A stretch of 64,000 nt of DNA, taken from assembly GCA_950295325.1 (NCBI GenBank), contig OX485806.1:53563169-53627168 (forward strand). Direction: 5' to 3'. Shown one piece after another: positions 53,869 through 64,000 of the stretch. The notes under the pieces were generated by a model, which searched no databases, was not told the DNA's origin, and was given only the letters and a program-made list of their open reading frames with translations. Every line of letters starts with the position of its first letter. Within the stretch, counting starts at the first letter, position 1. The position numbers and the translations under genes are program-made. The DNA is from Polytrichum commune (taxonomy: Eukaryota > Streptophyta > Polytrichopsida > Polytrichales > Polytrichaceae).

Positions 53869-54214
53869 CTAACAGTGAGAGTTGCATTAACATGGAATGG
53901 TTGCTGGAGTGAAAGGACACCTGTACCTCACTTGTTGATGGAGGTAGCTGCGGCATAGCTAAGTGCAGAGGGTGGGTGAAGTATACTTAGGAAGCAGTGT
54001 GATTGGTAGGAGAAGTGTTTAGGACATTGTAAGAGACTCAAGTGTTTATGAATACTTGGACGTTTTGTAATAAAGAAAACATAAAGAAAGGTGTTATACA
54101 CACCACTTCTCCCAATCCTCCTTCTTTGCTCGCATTTGTTCCTTGTATGATTGAATGTAGCCCATGAACCCTCACCCGGACTAGGACGCAATCGAAGGGT
54201 GAGGGGGATTTGGG

Positions 54215-55055
54215 TTCTCTGAGCGACACGAGGGCGAGAGAAGTTGATGGTGTCGGGGCGGTGGTTTTCATCGTCAGCTCCAATTGGGGTATTGGGCTTG
54301 CATTTTTGCGATCCGAATACCTCTGCACCCTTGAGGTGGGGACTATGGGTGTAGAATTCGTCCTGGGCATATCGAGGAGAACTTTCTGTAGAACCACGGG
54401 GTCACCGGTATGTTGAGCACATCGAAGCTTGAGTTCATCTTTGCTAGGGCCATCGCCCCCAACGCCACCCCTTAGAAATTGATGGTACGCCACAACTTGG
54501 AGGACCGCTCCAATGTAATCATCCACAGTGGCCACGTATAAATCGCCACCTTTGTTGTCGGATGCTTGAAGCCATTTGTTGTGAATGGATTCAGCAAGGT
54601 TGCAATTGGGCATTTGTTCAAATCTCTCGATGGTCATGATTTTCTCCTGCCCAATGGAATGGCAGTGTGAGAAATAAGCAAAGCTTGGAAAAAGAAAATA
54701 TAAAACAAAAAACAAGAAGAAATAACACAAAAGACTCACCAATTCTATGAAACCACCCCATTGTCGGTATCGGAAGTGCCAGAAGGCAAGCCAAAGTTGA
54801 ATGTGTTTCAGTCCATCCTCGGAGGTGTAGTTAGACGAAGCCCACCAGGCCTTAATAACAAGGTACCTCGTCTCAGCCTCATGCATAGAGGATGCGTCGC
54901 GATACTGAAGGCAGAGATGTTTTTGTTGGTCTTGCAAGTCGTATTTGATATAGAATTTGGTGTGTTTCTCCAAAGACTATGTCCAATGGAAGTAGCATGT
55001 TCTCTCACGCCCATTGATGGAAACCTTTGGATCTCCAGACCCGTAGACAATCCTT
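54215..55055 (-). pseudogene. Mutator-like transposase C-terminal part (copy 2)
   Basis: Same protein as at 10058-11383. From 55050 leftward: Val-Tyr-Gly-Ser-Gly, Arg-Glu-Arg-Thr-Cys-Tyr-Phe-His-Trp-Thr, a TAG at 54977-54979 where copy 1 has CAG, Leu-Ala-Phe-Trp-His-Phe-Arg-Tyr-Arg-Gln-Trp-Gly-Gly-Phe, an intron 54648-54739 (GTGAGT...GGGCAG) at the same phase-0 position as in copy 1, then Met-Pro-Asn-Cys-Asn-Leu-Ala-Glu-Ser and Tyr-Val-Ala-Thr-Val-Asp-Asp. The C-terminus loses its frame near 54400. The N-terminal two thirds are missing: the foldback element begins at 55056. Confidence 0.72.
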
Positions 55056-56122
55056 GTGGTACTTTTGGGCCACCCTCTTTCGAGGGAGCCTAAAAGTATC
55101 ACACAAGCCCTTCGGTGAAGGTGGCCTGCATTTGCAGGCGCCCAAGCCGAACCCGGATGATAGGTGTATAACGTGAGTAGTTAGATTTTTAAGGGAGATT
55201 AAATATGCGTCGTAGTACCTCCGGAGGTTGGGCCTTAGTTTTTTACTAATGTGGCTTTAAACTCCACTAACCAATTTCATATCTAGTTGTAACCTTAAGT
55301 TACAACCTATTCTACGCGCAGACGCACCAGCCTTGAAACCAAGGCAATCCTAATTTGTGAATTAGGATGGTTCAGATACACACCAACCGGGTGTGATTCA
55401 TACCACCCTAGCTCAATGAACGAAATAACGACAATTTGATGAACCATTCAATTCTTCCTATTTTTTACTTAGTTTTATTTAGTTTTCTAAGCGGGGGAAC
55501 TTGGCCTAAGTCCCACCCTTCACACAAATTCCTTTTTAATTACTTACTTTCGTTTGCACCTCTTACTTCACTACATTCACATATTAGGCATCACCCCTTA
55601 CCTGGTTGGTGCACCCCTTACCTCGGAACCTTCTAAGATCTCGTGCAGGTCCTTTGAAGGTCAAGTAACATCTCAAACCCTTCGGACATCAATGGTTTGA
55701 AGGGTGGTGTCACTCTACCAAGTTAAGTTTCCGATTCGGGTCTCTTGCCAACAAGGGTTTACGATTTATTTTATATGTTTTGATTGTTAAATGTATTTAC
55801 ACTGGATAGACCACGAAATGCAACTCAATGGGACCAGGGTGACGGGCGACCTGTAGGTTCAATCTGTTGCGCAATCTTCAAAAATTGGGCCATTACTTCC
55901 AATCTATGGGGCCAACAACATAATAGTGGATTCGCGGGTCATTAACCCCACCTTTCCACCAACAACATTCAGAGTGGTCGTGACGGTGATTAATCCGACT
56001 TACCACACACGAAACTTGCTAATAAATGAAGCTACTACCACAAAACATACCAAGGGCCCCGAAAACAATGGAGTTGGCTATTCCCTTGGCGGTCAAGTGG
56101 TCAAACCACTTGACCTTATGTG
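55056..56122 (+). repeat. Foldback left arm
   Basis: Contains an open frame (55926-56123) with Ile-Asn-Pro-Thr-Phe-Pro-Pro-Thr-Thr-Phe-Arg-Val-Val-Val, followed in frame by Leu-Leu-Ile-Asn-Glu-Ala-Thr-Thr-Thr-Lys. I do not recognise it. Compared with the right arm it has about 160 extra bp near 55620-55735, bounded by CCTCGG and TTCGGG. Confidence 0.8.
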
Positions 56123-58023
56123 AACCCTTTGAGTGGTCCACCACTCTGCGGGATCACTTTTAGTTAGAATGTTAGCATTAAAAGTTAGAATTGATAGGGA
56201 ATTTAGGAAAAATTAGTTCATTTAGCATTTAGCCTAGAAGAAGGAAGGTCAAAATGAAACTAAGTAGTGCTAGAAGATAGCAAAGTAGAAAAAATGTGCT
56301 AGCTAGTAAAAACAACTAGCTAAGCAAATATTAGTAGATGCTAGTTATTAAGCAAATGTTAGTAGATGCTAGCTAAGCAAGTGTTAGTTTATTAGTTAGT
56401 GTGAGGCACACAAGACTATTGGAGGTGTTTTACGTAAAAAGATAAAATCGGCGTGAAGAATTTTGAAGACAAAAAAGAAAGAGAGCAAGGGGGATACTTG
56501 CCCACTTGCCCCCTTGCCAACTCGATGGCGGAAAAATTAGAAAGATTTCTAAAGGTTTTTTGTCGGAGCCACCTCGGCGAGAGGGTGGCAACCTCAACCG
56601 GGAAACCCCCGAGCCAAAATTTCGGGAAAGGGTTTGAAAAAATGGATCCGGTGGAGGAGGGGTCCAACCCTTTTGTGAGAGGGTTTAAAAACCCCTCCTT
56701 CCACCTTGTAGCTCTCTTTCTTTCTCTAGTTTTTGGGCGAAGCCCTGCTTCAATGTAGTTAGAAAAAAATCCTTTAGCATGTATTCTCAATGGTCTAAAA
56801 GAAAGGCTTGAGAACCTCCTCTACTCTCTCTCTCCTAGTTAGGTTGTGTGTTTATTAACACACCAACAAAATTATTCCTTCTTTTGTAGAGGTAGGTTGG
56901 ATGGTAGAATTTTGAGTAGAGGCATTATAGACCTCATCTGCCAATGCCCTGAAGGCTTAGTTCAAAAGCTAGAACAAGATACTTATCATTTTTCTCTTAG
57001 AGAGATTTCATATAGCTATCCATAGCCGTTTCCCATTTGTGACTTGGTTGAGATGACAATTAGTTATGGATTTTCAAAGATGGAGTAGAAAAACTGGGTG
57101 GTCTTGTGGGTAGCGGCTGCTGGATCATACCTGCAAGCCCAATAGGAATTTTAATTCCAAGAAATTATATTTTTCCCAAGTAGAACTTTTGTGTAGCTTT
57201 CCAAAATGGCTTAGAACATTTGATTTGAGCATGATTTGAATTAGATATGAATTGTGCAAGATGGGACACATAGTTTGAGAACTTTTGGTTGACTGCTGCA
57301 TTACAGAGGACCTGCTGGGTTCACTTCGCCTTACCTTTCTAATCACATATTTTTATCAAATACATATTTTTAATATCTCTCCAGGGTCATATAGAACGTT
57401 TGATTTGACTAAGATTTGAATTAGATATGAATTGTTGAAGGCGAGATACATAGTTTAAGCCTTCTTGATTGACTGCTGTGTTACAAGGAGTCCGTTGAAT
57501 TTCTATTAGCTTAACCTGCTGATGTCATAATTTTTTCTAGTTAGAGCTTGTTCATAGCTTTCCAATGGTATAAGGAAAGCCTAGATCCAAGTAGTAAGGA
57601 ATGTGCTATGAATTTTTGAAGTTAGAAGGTAGATAGGTGGGTTGGAAGGGTCGGTTGAATCGACCTCACACTTCCAACCCTCATAACTTTTGCATTTCTT
57701 ATCCGATTAGAGTGATTTTTAGATCATTGGAAAGATAATTTGGTGCACTAAGTATAAATATTATGCTTAGGATTAAATTACAGGGCAGAATAACACTTTA
57801 TATTTTAATTGTTAACTAAGGTACGCTTACTACCAAACTAGTTACAAAGAAGGAGGCAAGGTCGACGCTCGGAAAGTGGAGCAAGGAAGGAGGTAGCGGC
57901 TCGGCCTACATCAAGCCCAAATCAACCGAGGAAAATTGAGGTAAATTAACTAACCTTAAGCCTTCCATTTAGGATTGGAGGGAGCACGGCTAAGGTACGC
58001 ATCTCTAAACCCACTCACCTATC
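56123..58023. other. Middle segment of the foldback element
   Basis: AT-rich, no supported gene. It holds a diverged direct repeat of about 100 bp (57206-57312 and 57391-57497, offset about 185 bp; shared words GATTTGAATTAGATATGAATTG and GATTGACTGCTG). A purine/pyrimidine-rich part (56450-56760) has an open frame on each strand, typical of low-complexity sequence. Confidence 0.5.
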
Positions 58024-58956
58024 TCGTAAGGTCAAGTGGCTTGCCACTTGACCGCCAAGGGAGTACCCAATTCCATTGTTTTCGGGGCCCTTGGTATGTT
58101 TTGTGGTAGTAGCTTCATTTATTAGCAAGTTTCGTGTGTGGTAAGTCGGATTAATCACCGACACGACCACTCTGAATGTTGTTGGTGGAAAGGTGGGGTT
58201 AATGACCCGCGAATCCACTATTATGTTGTTGGCCCCATAGATTGGGAGTAATGGCCCCAATTTATGAAGATTGCGCAACAGGTTGAACCTACAGGTCGCC
58301 CGTCACCCTGGTCCCATTGAGTTGCATTTCGTGGTCTATCCAGTGTAAACACATTTAACAATCAAAACATACAAAATAAATCGTAAACCCTTGTTGGCAA
58401 GAGACCCGAGGTAAGGGGTGATGCCTAATATGATAATGTAGTAAGTTAGGACGTGCAAACAAAAGTAAGTAATTAAGAAGGAATTTGTGTGAAGGGTGGG
58501 ACTTAGGCCAAGTTCCCCCGCTTAGAAAACTAAATAGAACTAAATAAAGAAATAGGAAGAATTGAATGGTCCATCAAATTGTCGTTATTCCGTTCGTTGA
58601 GTTAGGGTGGTATGAGTCACACCCGGTTGGGTGTATCAGAACCATCCCAATTCACAAATTAGGATTGCCTTGGTTTCAAGGCTGGTGCGTCTGCGCGTAG
58701 AATAGGTTGTAGGTTAAGGTTAGAACTAGATATGAAATTGGTTAGTGGAGTTTAAAGCCACACTAGTAAAAACTTAAGGCCTAACCTCCGGAGGTACTAC
58801 GACGCATATTTAATCTCCCTTAAAAATCTAACTACTCACGTTATACACCTATCATCCGGGTTCGGCTTGGGCGCCTGCAAATGCAGGCCACCTTCACCGA
58901 AGGGCTTGTGTGATACTTTTAGGCTCCCTCGAAAGGGGGTGGCCCAAAAGTACCAC
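58024..58956 (-). repeat. Foldback right arm
   Basis: Inverted copy of the left arm. It contains the same open frame on the minus strand (58278-58015), differing from the left arm by conservative changes such as Thr/Ser and Val/Ile, and extended at its N-terminus. Confidence 0.8.
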
Positions 58957-59148
58957 AGTGGTGCATTAGCAAATCTATAGGCACCCGCGGTGCACTTAAG
59001 TCAAATTGGCACCCACGGTGCGCTAGGGTTCGCAATTGGCACCCGCGGTGCATTAGATAGAAAATCGGCACCCGCGGTGCACTTAAGTCGAATGGGCACC
59101 CTTGGTGCGATAGGGATCGAAATTGGCACCCTCGGTGCGGTAAGGTAT
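58953..59148. repeat. Hairpin minisatellite, 28-30 bp units
   Basis: GGCACC starts at 58980, 59008, 59038, 59067, 59095 and 59125, with a partial unit at 58953. Each unit has GCACC-n3-GGTGC (mostly GCACCCGCGGTGC), a small perfect hairpin, while the spacer between hairpins varies (CTTAAGTCAAATT, TTAGATAGAAAAT and others). Confidence 0.88.
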
Positions 59149-59150
59149 GA

Positions 59151-60122
59151 TGTCGCAACCCTTGCTAGCCCCCTTAGCAATCTTGCCAATTTTCCTTTTG
59201 TAGCAAAGGTTACGAGCGCTAACCATTCGCATTCCGCCATGCCAATGGTTAGCTCCTCCTACCCCGGACCTTATAGTTCATAGGAGGGAACCAACCCTCC
59301 TACTTTGCTTTCGGGACTCACCCCTCAATCGGTAACCCATTCCTAGATGTGGACTTCCATCCATGGAAGTCCAATCCCATGTTGATCATCGCGTTGCCGG
59401 AGCAACACTACAACAACCCGAACCATACTAGGCAACTTGGCCTCACATTGGGCCAATGCCCATGGAGGCCTTGCCGTTCGGCCTCGGGTGGGTGAGGCCA
59501 CACCACCTCACCCATATAAGCCTCTAGGACTCTACGCGGCGCCCCTACCCTACCGTCAAGAGACCTCTTGTCTCTCTACCAAGAGTTGGGGCCAAGTGGA
59601 CATTTTCCTTTAGCTGCTGGACCTAGAACCCCCCAGCAGCTTCAGATCATCATAACTTCCTTGTATGATGTCCGATCATAACAACCAACCACTTCATCTT
59701 CATCTACGCTTCACGTAGATGCCGATGGACTCCTCACTTGCCCCATTCGCGCAAGTATTGAGGACGTTATGCCTGTTTGAACCTTTGCAGTCCCGGGAGT
59801 CACTCCCAGGCACTACTGCACCAGGGCGCTGTCCCGGGACAGCGCCCCACTCAAATGGCCATAACTCCTAGCTCACACCTCCGATTGAGGTGTTCTTGAG
59901 CTTTCTAGAATCACCACGCCATGAGCTACGCATAACTCATGGCCTTACCCTTGTGCCTCTTAGTCTTCGTGGGTGGGAGGCGTTCCCAACGCCCGGGGCC
60001 CTCACCCACACTAGGATCACTTGGGCCCTCTCACCAACGGCGCCACAAGTCCCGGTTGTCACTCCGGGGTCCCTTTTGTGCCCATGGTGTTTCGGGCACT
60101 CCTTATGGAGAGGTGCGCGACA
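59151..60122 (-). mobile_element. Family I LTR without TSD (probable recombinant)
   Basis: TGTCGCAACC...GTGCGCGACA, 972 bp. Left flank TATGA, right flank GGGCC: no TSD. Its right half shares diagnostic variants with the solo LTR at 60499 (GATCATCATAAC, CATTCGCGCAAG, CCTTTGCAGTCC, ACTACTGCACC), its left half does not. Confidence 0.85.
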
Positions 60123-62680
60123 GGGCCGGCCGCCGCGACGGCATGTTCGCCGGGAAATTCAGAGGGGACGCGGATCCGAAGGACGGCTTCCACCCCGGGA
60201 ACTGCCGGAACATGAGGGAGCGAAGGGTGTTAGAGTTCCTCCTGCCTATCCTTAACCCGGACAAACCAAAGCGGATTAGCCTTACCATGGCTAACATTCT
60301 GTTCGGTGCTATGTCCGGAGTCCAGCCGGTGAATTGGGGGCTAATTATCCAGGAAATAGTAGGGCGGGCCATCCCCCATATTGGCCGGAAACCCTCCTTC
60401 CTCTCTCCCTTCATTCTGCATCTCTACCAGCATTTCGACTGCATCTTGGCAGAGGAGGAGGACCTGCTAACAATAGCAGTGGAAGAGGTCGCCTACAATG
60501 TCGCAACCCTTGCTAGCCCCCCTTGACAATCTTGCCAATTTTCATTTCTACCAAAGGTTACGAGCGCTAACCATTCGCATTCCGCCATGCTAATGGATAG
60601 CTCCTCTTACCCCGGACCAATAGTTCATAGGAGGGAACCAACCCTCCTACTTTGCTTTCGGGACTCACCCCTTAATCGGTAACCCATTTCCCCAATGTGG
60701 ACTTCCATCCATGGAAGTCCAATCCTATGTTGATCATCGTGTTGCCGGAGCAACACTACAACAACCCGAACCATACTAGGCAACTATGGCCTCACAATAG
60801 GCCAAAGCCCATGGAGGCCTTGCCGTTCGGCATCGGGTGGGTGAGGCCACACCACCTCACCCATATAAGCCTCTAGGACTTCACGCGGGGCCCCTACCCC
60901 ACCGTCAACCAACCTCTTGTCTCTCTACCAAGAGTTGGGGCCAAGTGGACATTTTCCTTTAGCTGCTGGACCTAGAACCCCCCAGCAGCTTCAGATCATC
61001 ATAACTTCCTTGTATGATGTCCGATCATAACAACCAACCACTTCATCTTCATCTACGCTTCACGTAGATGCCGATGGACTCCTCACTTGCCCCATTCGCG
61101 CAAGTATTGAGGACGTTATGCCTGTTTGAACCTTTGCAGTCCCGGGAGTCACTCCCAGGCACTACTGCACCAGGGCGCTGTCCCGGGACAGCGCCCCACT
61201 CAAATGGCCATAACTCCTAGCTCACACCTCCGATTGAGGTGTTCTTGAGCTTTCTAGAATCACCACGCCATGAGCTACGCATAGCTCATGGCCTTACCCT
61301 TGTGCCTCTTAGTCTTCGTGGGTGGGAGGCGTTCCCAACGCCCGGGGCCCTCACCCACACTAGGATCACTTGGGCCCTCTCACCAACGGCGCCACAAGTC
61401 CCGGGTGTCACTCCGGGGTCCCCCTTGTGCCCATGGTGTTTCGGGCACTCCTCATGGAGAGGTGCGCGACATACAAGCTCCTTCCGGAAGCCAAAGACTT
61501 CGAGACGGAGAGTTCCAGCGACCCAATCATTCCGGAAGCGCCTCCCTCCTCACCCGGGAGCCCGCCGCCCACCATCTCAAGGCCACTCTCTCCCCCTCTT
61601 CCTCATCATCATCCGGAACCCGGACCCAGCCGGGAGACCAGATGGCGGAATGTGGACCTCGCCGCTTGGGACTTTCCGGAAAATCCCTTCAAACGGGTCC
61701 AGGAGGGGATGGAGGATCTTCAAAACTAGTACTACCGGTTGGAGCACATCGTTCGAGGAGCAAACTAGGCTTTGGACGACTGCGGACCCGGAAATATTCT
61801 CTGGGAGTTGGCCAAGAGAGCAGACCGGAAGGAGCTCGAGCAGGCCAAGACGGAGAATGCTCACCTCACCGCGCAGGTGGCAGTCATGACTCAGGAACTG
61901 AGTCAGAAGAGCGAGGAGATCCGGAAGTACCACGCGGAGCAGGCAGTGGTCTTCAGTCGGATCCGGGAGTTGGTGGGGCATCCGGCGGAGATCGTCAATA
62001 AAGCGCATCTCTACGACCGGATGATGGAGTCCGGAGAACCCGCTTCCGCCAGGCAGACCCTCCCCATCCTCGTGAAATATTCACGGACGATGAAGGATCT
62101 CCTGGAGGAAATCCAGAAAGTGGTTCCGCCGAGCGGAACGCCCCGGCGGGTACTCTATCCGGGTCCGCCTGGGTCACCAACCGGAACCCTCTACGAGGTA
62201 GTTGGTGAAGTGGCCCTGGTTTAGAATCCGCCGACGTCTGCAGGACCCAGCCAGCAGGGAGGCGGCTCTCGGCCTGGTAGTTCCGGAGGGGCTCCGGACA
62301 AGGTCCGCTCTCCACAAGTGAAGAGGAAGAGCATCGGGTCCGGCCGATCCGAACGAGGCCAATCCCCTGTTCCGCGGACCTCGGATCGGTCCCGGACTCT
62401 GGATAGGGCTAGGACGCCAATTCGGCACCAAACTTCGGATAGGGAGGCAACTCCGAGCAGGGGGAAGACCCCTATGACTCAAGCCTCCCCGTTTTCTCCT
62501 CCGGACTGCCAAATGGTTAGTCCATTCCGTCCGCCACCGTCAAGAGCGGCCTCCAACAGGGATCCGCGGACAACTTCGATCTCGGGAGGACAGAATCCGG
62601 AACAGCGTACCGGAAGCGACCCTTCTCCGGTCCGGAGCATTCGGAAGGGGAGTACCGTCTCCGGAACCCCCAGGGACTAA
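60123..62680 (+). pseudogene. Family II gag-like coiled-coil protein (copy 2)
   Basis: Before the LTR (60123-60498) the frame is open: Phe-Ala-Gly-Lys-Phe-Arg-Gly-Asp-Ala-Asp-Pro, Leu-Pro-Ile-Leu-Asn-Pro-Asp-Lys-Pro-Lys-Arg, Pro-Ser-Phe-Leu-Ser-Pro-Phe-Ile-Leu-His-Leu-Tyr-Gln-His. After it (61472 on) come a Pro-rich linker, Trp-Asp-Phe-Pro-Glu-Asn-Pro-Phe-Lys-Arg, the coiled coil (61790-61960) and a Ser/Arg/Pro-rich tail. TAG stops at 61727, 61766 and 62222 all correspond to CAG in copy 1. The final stretch 62225-62680 is open. Confidence 0.65.
60499..61471 (-). mobile_element. Family I solo LTR, TSD TACAA, with known empty site
   Basis: 973 bp, TGTCGCAACC...GTGCGCGACA. The TSD TACAA is exact (60494-60498, 61472-61476). 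The uninterrupted sequence CCTACAAGCTCC is present once in family II copy 1 (19031-19042), which proves the insertion. The palindrome lies at 61173-61196. Confidence 0.97.
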
Positions 62681-63711
62681 GAGAACCGCGGACTCAGAGG
62701 ATGAGATTGCCCCTTCTCCGAACATGAGGAGGATGCTCACACAGCTGCAGAAGGCGTCTCCGGGAGGCGGCTCATCCGCCGTCAGCGGACTAGAGGGCCA
62801 TTTGAAGGAGGGATCGGCTTCAAAGAAGCCCCACTCTTCTTAAGCTTAGAATGGAAGATTAGTTAGGTAGAATAGAGGTAGGAGGGAAGGACTTAGGAGT
62901 TTTTGAAGAGGAGGCATGGGATTCTCCCTTGAGTTTGTCAGCGGAAAACCCAGATCTTGATCCGGGAAATCCGGGTAAACGGATACAATTAGGGTTTTCC
63001 TTAGGGGCGGCCGCCTGGGCCGTCACCCTCAGGTTAGGGATTTTAGGGCCTCTACTTAAGGCTAAATAAGAAGTTGGGGAAGGGTTCCTTCTCCATTGTT
63101 GTATTTCGATTGCTCCTACCCTAATAAATGACTTGGTTTCTCACAGGTCCGGAAGAGATCCGAAATTGCGCCAATCTGATCCTCCAAAGAGGTCTCATCG
63201 CCGGAGTACGGGACAATCCGGAAAGTGGTACGGGTCACCCACTTAACCCGTCGAGTCAGATCTCTGGTTGGAACCCGGACTCCTCTAGTCCCTGTGGTCT
63301 TAAGAAATAATCCAGATCTCTCTGCCTGACCTGCTAGGACGGATCTGATCAATCCGGCTTGATTGTGAGGGAGTTTCCGGATTCTAAACTTATAAAGGAC
63401 GTCTTCGCCGGAAGGAACCACCTATTCTAGAGGGTAGACGTAGGATGGTAAGTTAGCGTTATAATTAGGACCTAGGGATACAATCCGGAAAGGCACCCTC
63501 CGGAAGAAGGCAAAGAGTGTCCCAAAGACCAAAAGTCCGGAAATTAGGGTTTCCGGAAATTTGGCTAAGGAAGAGGAGATAAGCTGGAACGGAGGGTTCT
63601 AAACCTCCTACACTTCACAGAATCCCTGGACGATACTAGGGTCATCCGGACAAAACCGGATTAGGCACTTAAAAACGCCAATCCGGATATGTTGGTGTTC
63701 GCGTGTTCCCA

Positions 63712-64000
63712 CAGCGAAGGACTTTACCATTGGCGGATGTTGATCCAAGATGGATGACCATTGCTTATGGGAGCATTAAGCTCCATGGTTGTCGAACCTT
63801 GTCCGGCTTGTACAAAAAATGGTTATCCCAAGAGTGGGATGAGCCTTGCAACAAAGCCTTTGGGAAGCTTAAGACCAAGTTCTATTCGCCGCCCGTGCTC
63901 AAATTCATGGAGTTTGACAAACCTTTGAGGTGCATACGGGGGCGAGTGACTTTACCATTGGCGGATGTTGAGGCAAAATAGATGGCCATTGCATATAAGA
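63712..64000 (+). pseudogene. Family I RT fragment with 229-bp-type duplication
   Basis: Plus-strand RT C-terminus. ACTTTACCATTGGCGGATGTTGA occurs at 63721 and again at 63949 (228 bp apart; a T is missing from CCTTTGAGG). The same duplication is found in the two other family I elements. It continues beyond the window. Confidence 0.8.

Larger units (their letters stand above)
49540..54214 (+). mobile_element. Long LTR (TGTGAGCCC family) carrying two family I solo LTRs and a SINE-like segment
   Basis: Starts TGTGAGCCCTAAATAGTG. Its far end (54120-54214) has the ACTAGGACGCAAT and GGGTGAGGGGG motifs of the relative at 48503-48549. The segment 50150-50350 matches 44690-44890 (GGGCGGCCCGAAAGATGCCGGGCAAC versus GGCTGCCCAAAAAATGCCAGGCAAC). 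The last bases (GGGTTCTCTGAG) do not reach the CACA end and no TSD is found (left ATCCC), so its right edge is rearranged or slightly truncated. An AATAAAG signal is near 54070. Confidence 0.65.
55056..58956. mobile_element. Foldback element with long inverted arms
   Basis: The left arm (55056-56122) and right arm (58024-58956) are inverted copies of very high identity. Outer ends: GTGGTACTTTTGGGCCACCC and its complement. Inner ends each form a hairpin (GGTCAAGTGG...CCACTTGACC). The middle (56123-58023) has no gene I can support. No clear TSD is seen; the left side interrupts the Mutator-like transposase, while the right side is a minisatellite. No transposase is recognised, so the superfamily is open. 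Confidence 0.75.
60123..63711 (+). mobile_element. Family II element copy 2, 5'-truncated, split by a solo LTR
   Basis: Corresponds to copy 1 from GGCCGGCCGCC onward. Up to 60498 and from 61472 it aligns with copy 1 at high identity. It keeps a longer 3' part: a Ser/Arg/Pro-rich coding tail (62320-62680) and a 3' region with AATAAATGA (63123-63131), absent from copy 1. The first 740 bp of the element are lost at the recombinant LTR on the left. It ends near 63711 against family I RT. Confidence 0.7.

Noticed and set aside
56416-56790. Overlapping open frames of 124 and 101 codons in the foldback middle
   Set aside because: Low-complexity purine/pyrimidine sequence open on both strands; nothing recognisable.

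Overview
The window is repeat-dense nuclear DNA of a land plant. Supporting signs are GT-AG introns, Ty3/gypsy gag-pol remains, LTRs with 5-bp target-site duplications (TSDs), an initiator-Met-tRNA primer-binding site, a CACTA element and a Mutator-like element with a GCM/WRKY-type zinc-binding transposase. Nothing looks bacterial or organellar, and I see no ordinary host gene. The transposase and methyltransferase families make me suspect a seed-free lineage (bryophyte, lycophyte or fern), but that is an impression, not a determination.

Layout. 1-776 is the end of a Mutator-like element (copy 3). 777-9386 is a pile of Ty3/gypsy 'family I' fragments (about 970-bp LTR, TGTCGC...GCGACA) broken by a CACTA element (5228-6973) and an LTR inside an LTR (7115-9016 holding 7782-8706). 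9925-17928 is an 8.0-kb Mutator-like element (copy 1) bounded by inverted ends and an 8-9 bp TSD. It carries a minus-strand transposase gene and, divergently, a plus-strand multi-exon gene with the signature of a beta-class DNA amino-methyltransferase. 17938-20640 is copy 1 of 'family II', a coiled-coil, gag-like plant transposon protein. 21143-28275 is a complete, recent family I element (TSD CAGCA) sitting inside an older family I LTR. 29390-32228 is a truncated family I element. 33085-43387 is a complete 10.3-kb Ty3/gypsy element (TSD CCCAG) whose integrase is split by a solo family I LTR (TSD CTAAA). 44473-48549 and 49540-54214 are long LTRs (TGTGAGCCC start) that hold further nested LTRs. 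48908-49539 plus 54215-55055 is Mutator-like copy 2. 55056-58956 is a foldback element with roughly 1-kb arms, followed by a hairpin minisatellite. 60123-63711 is family II copy 2, split by a solo LTR (TSD TACAA) whose empty site is preserved in copy 1.

How it works together. This is a record of nested transposition and decay. Six family I solo LTRs with intact TSDs against one complete element point to frequent LTR-LTR recombination. Comparison of paralogues shows nonsense changes that are mostly CAG to TAG, as expected from deamination at CHG-methylated sites. Family I elements carry a 229-bp tandem duplication in reverse transcriptase that is incompatible with an open frame, yet one such element has nearly identical LTRs, so it was probably mobilised in trans. 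The most interesting object is the Mutator-like element that pairs a transposase with a DNA methyltransferase-like gene.
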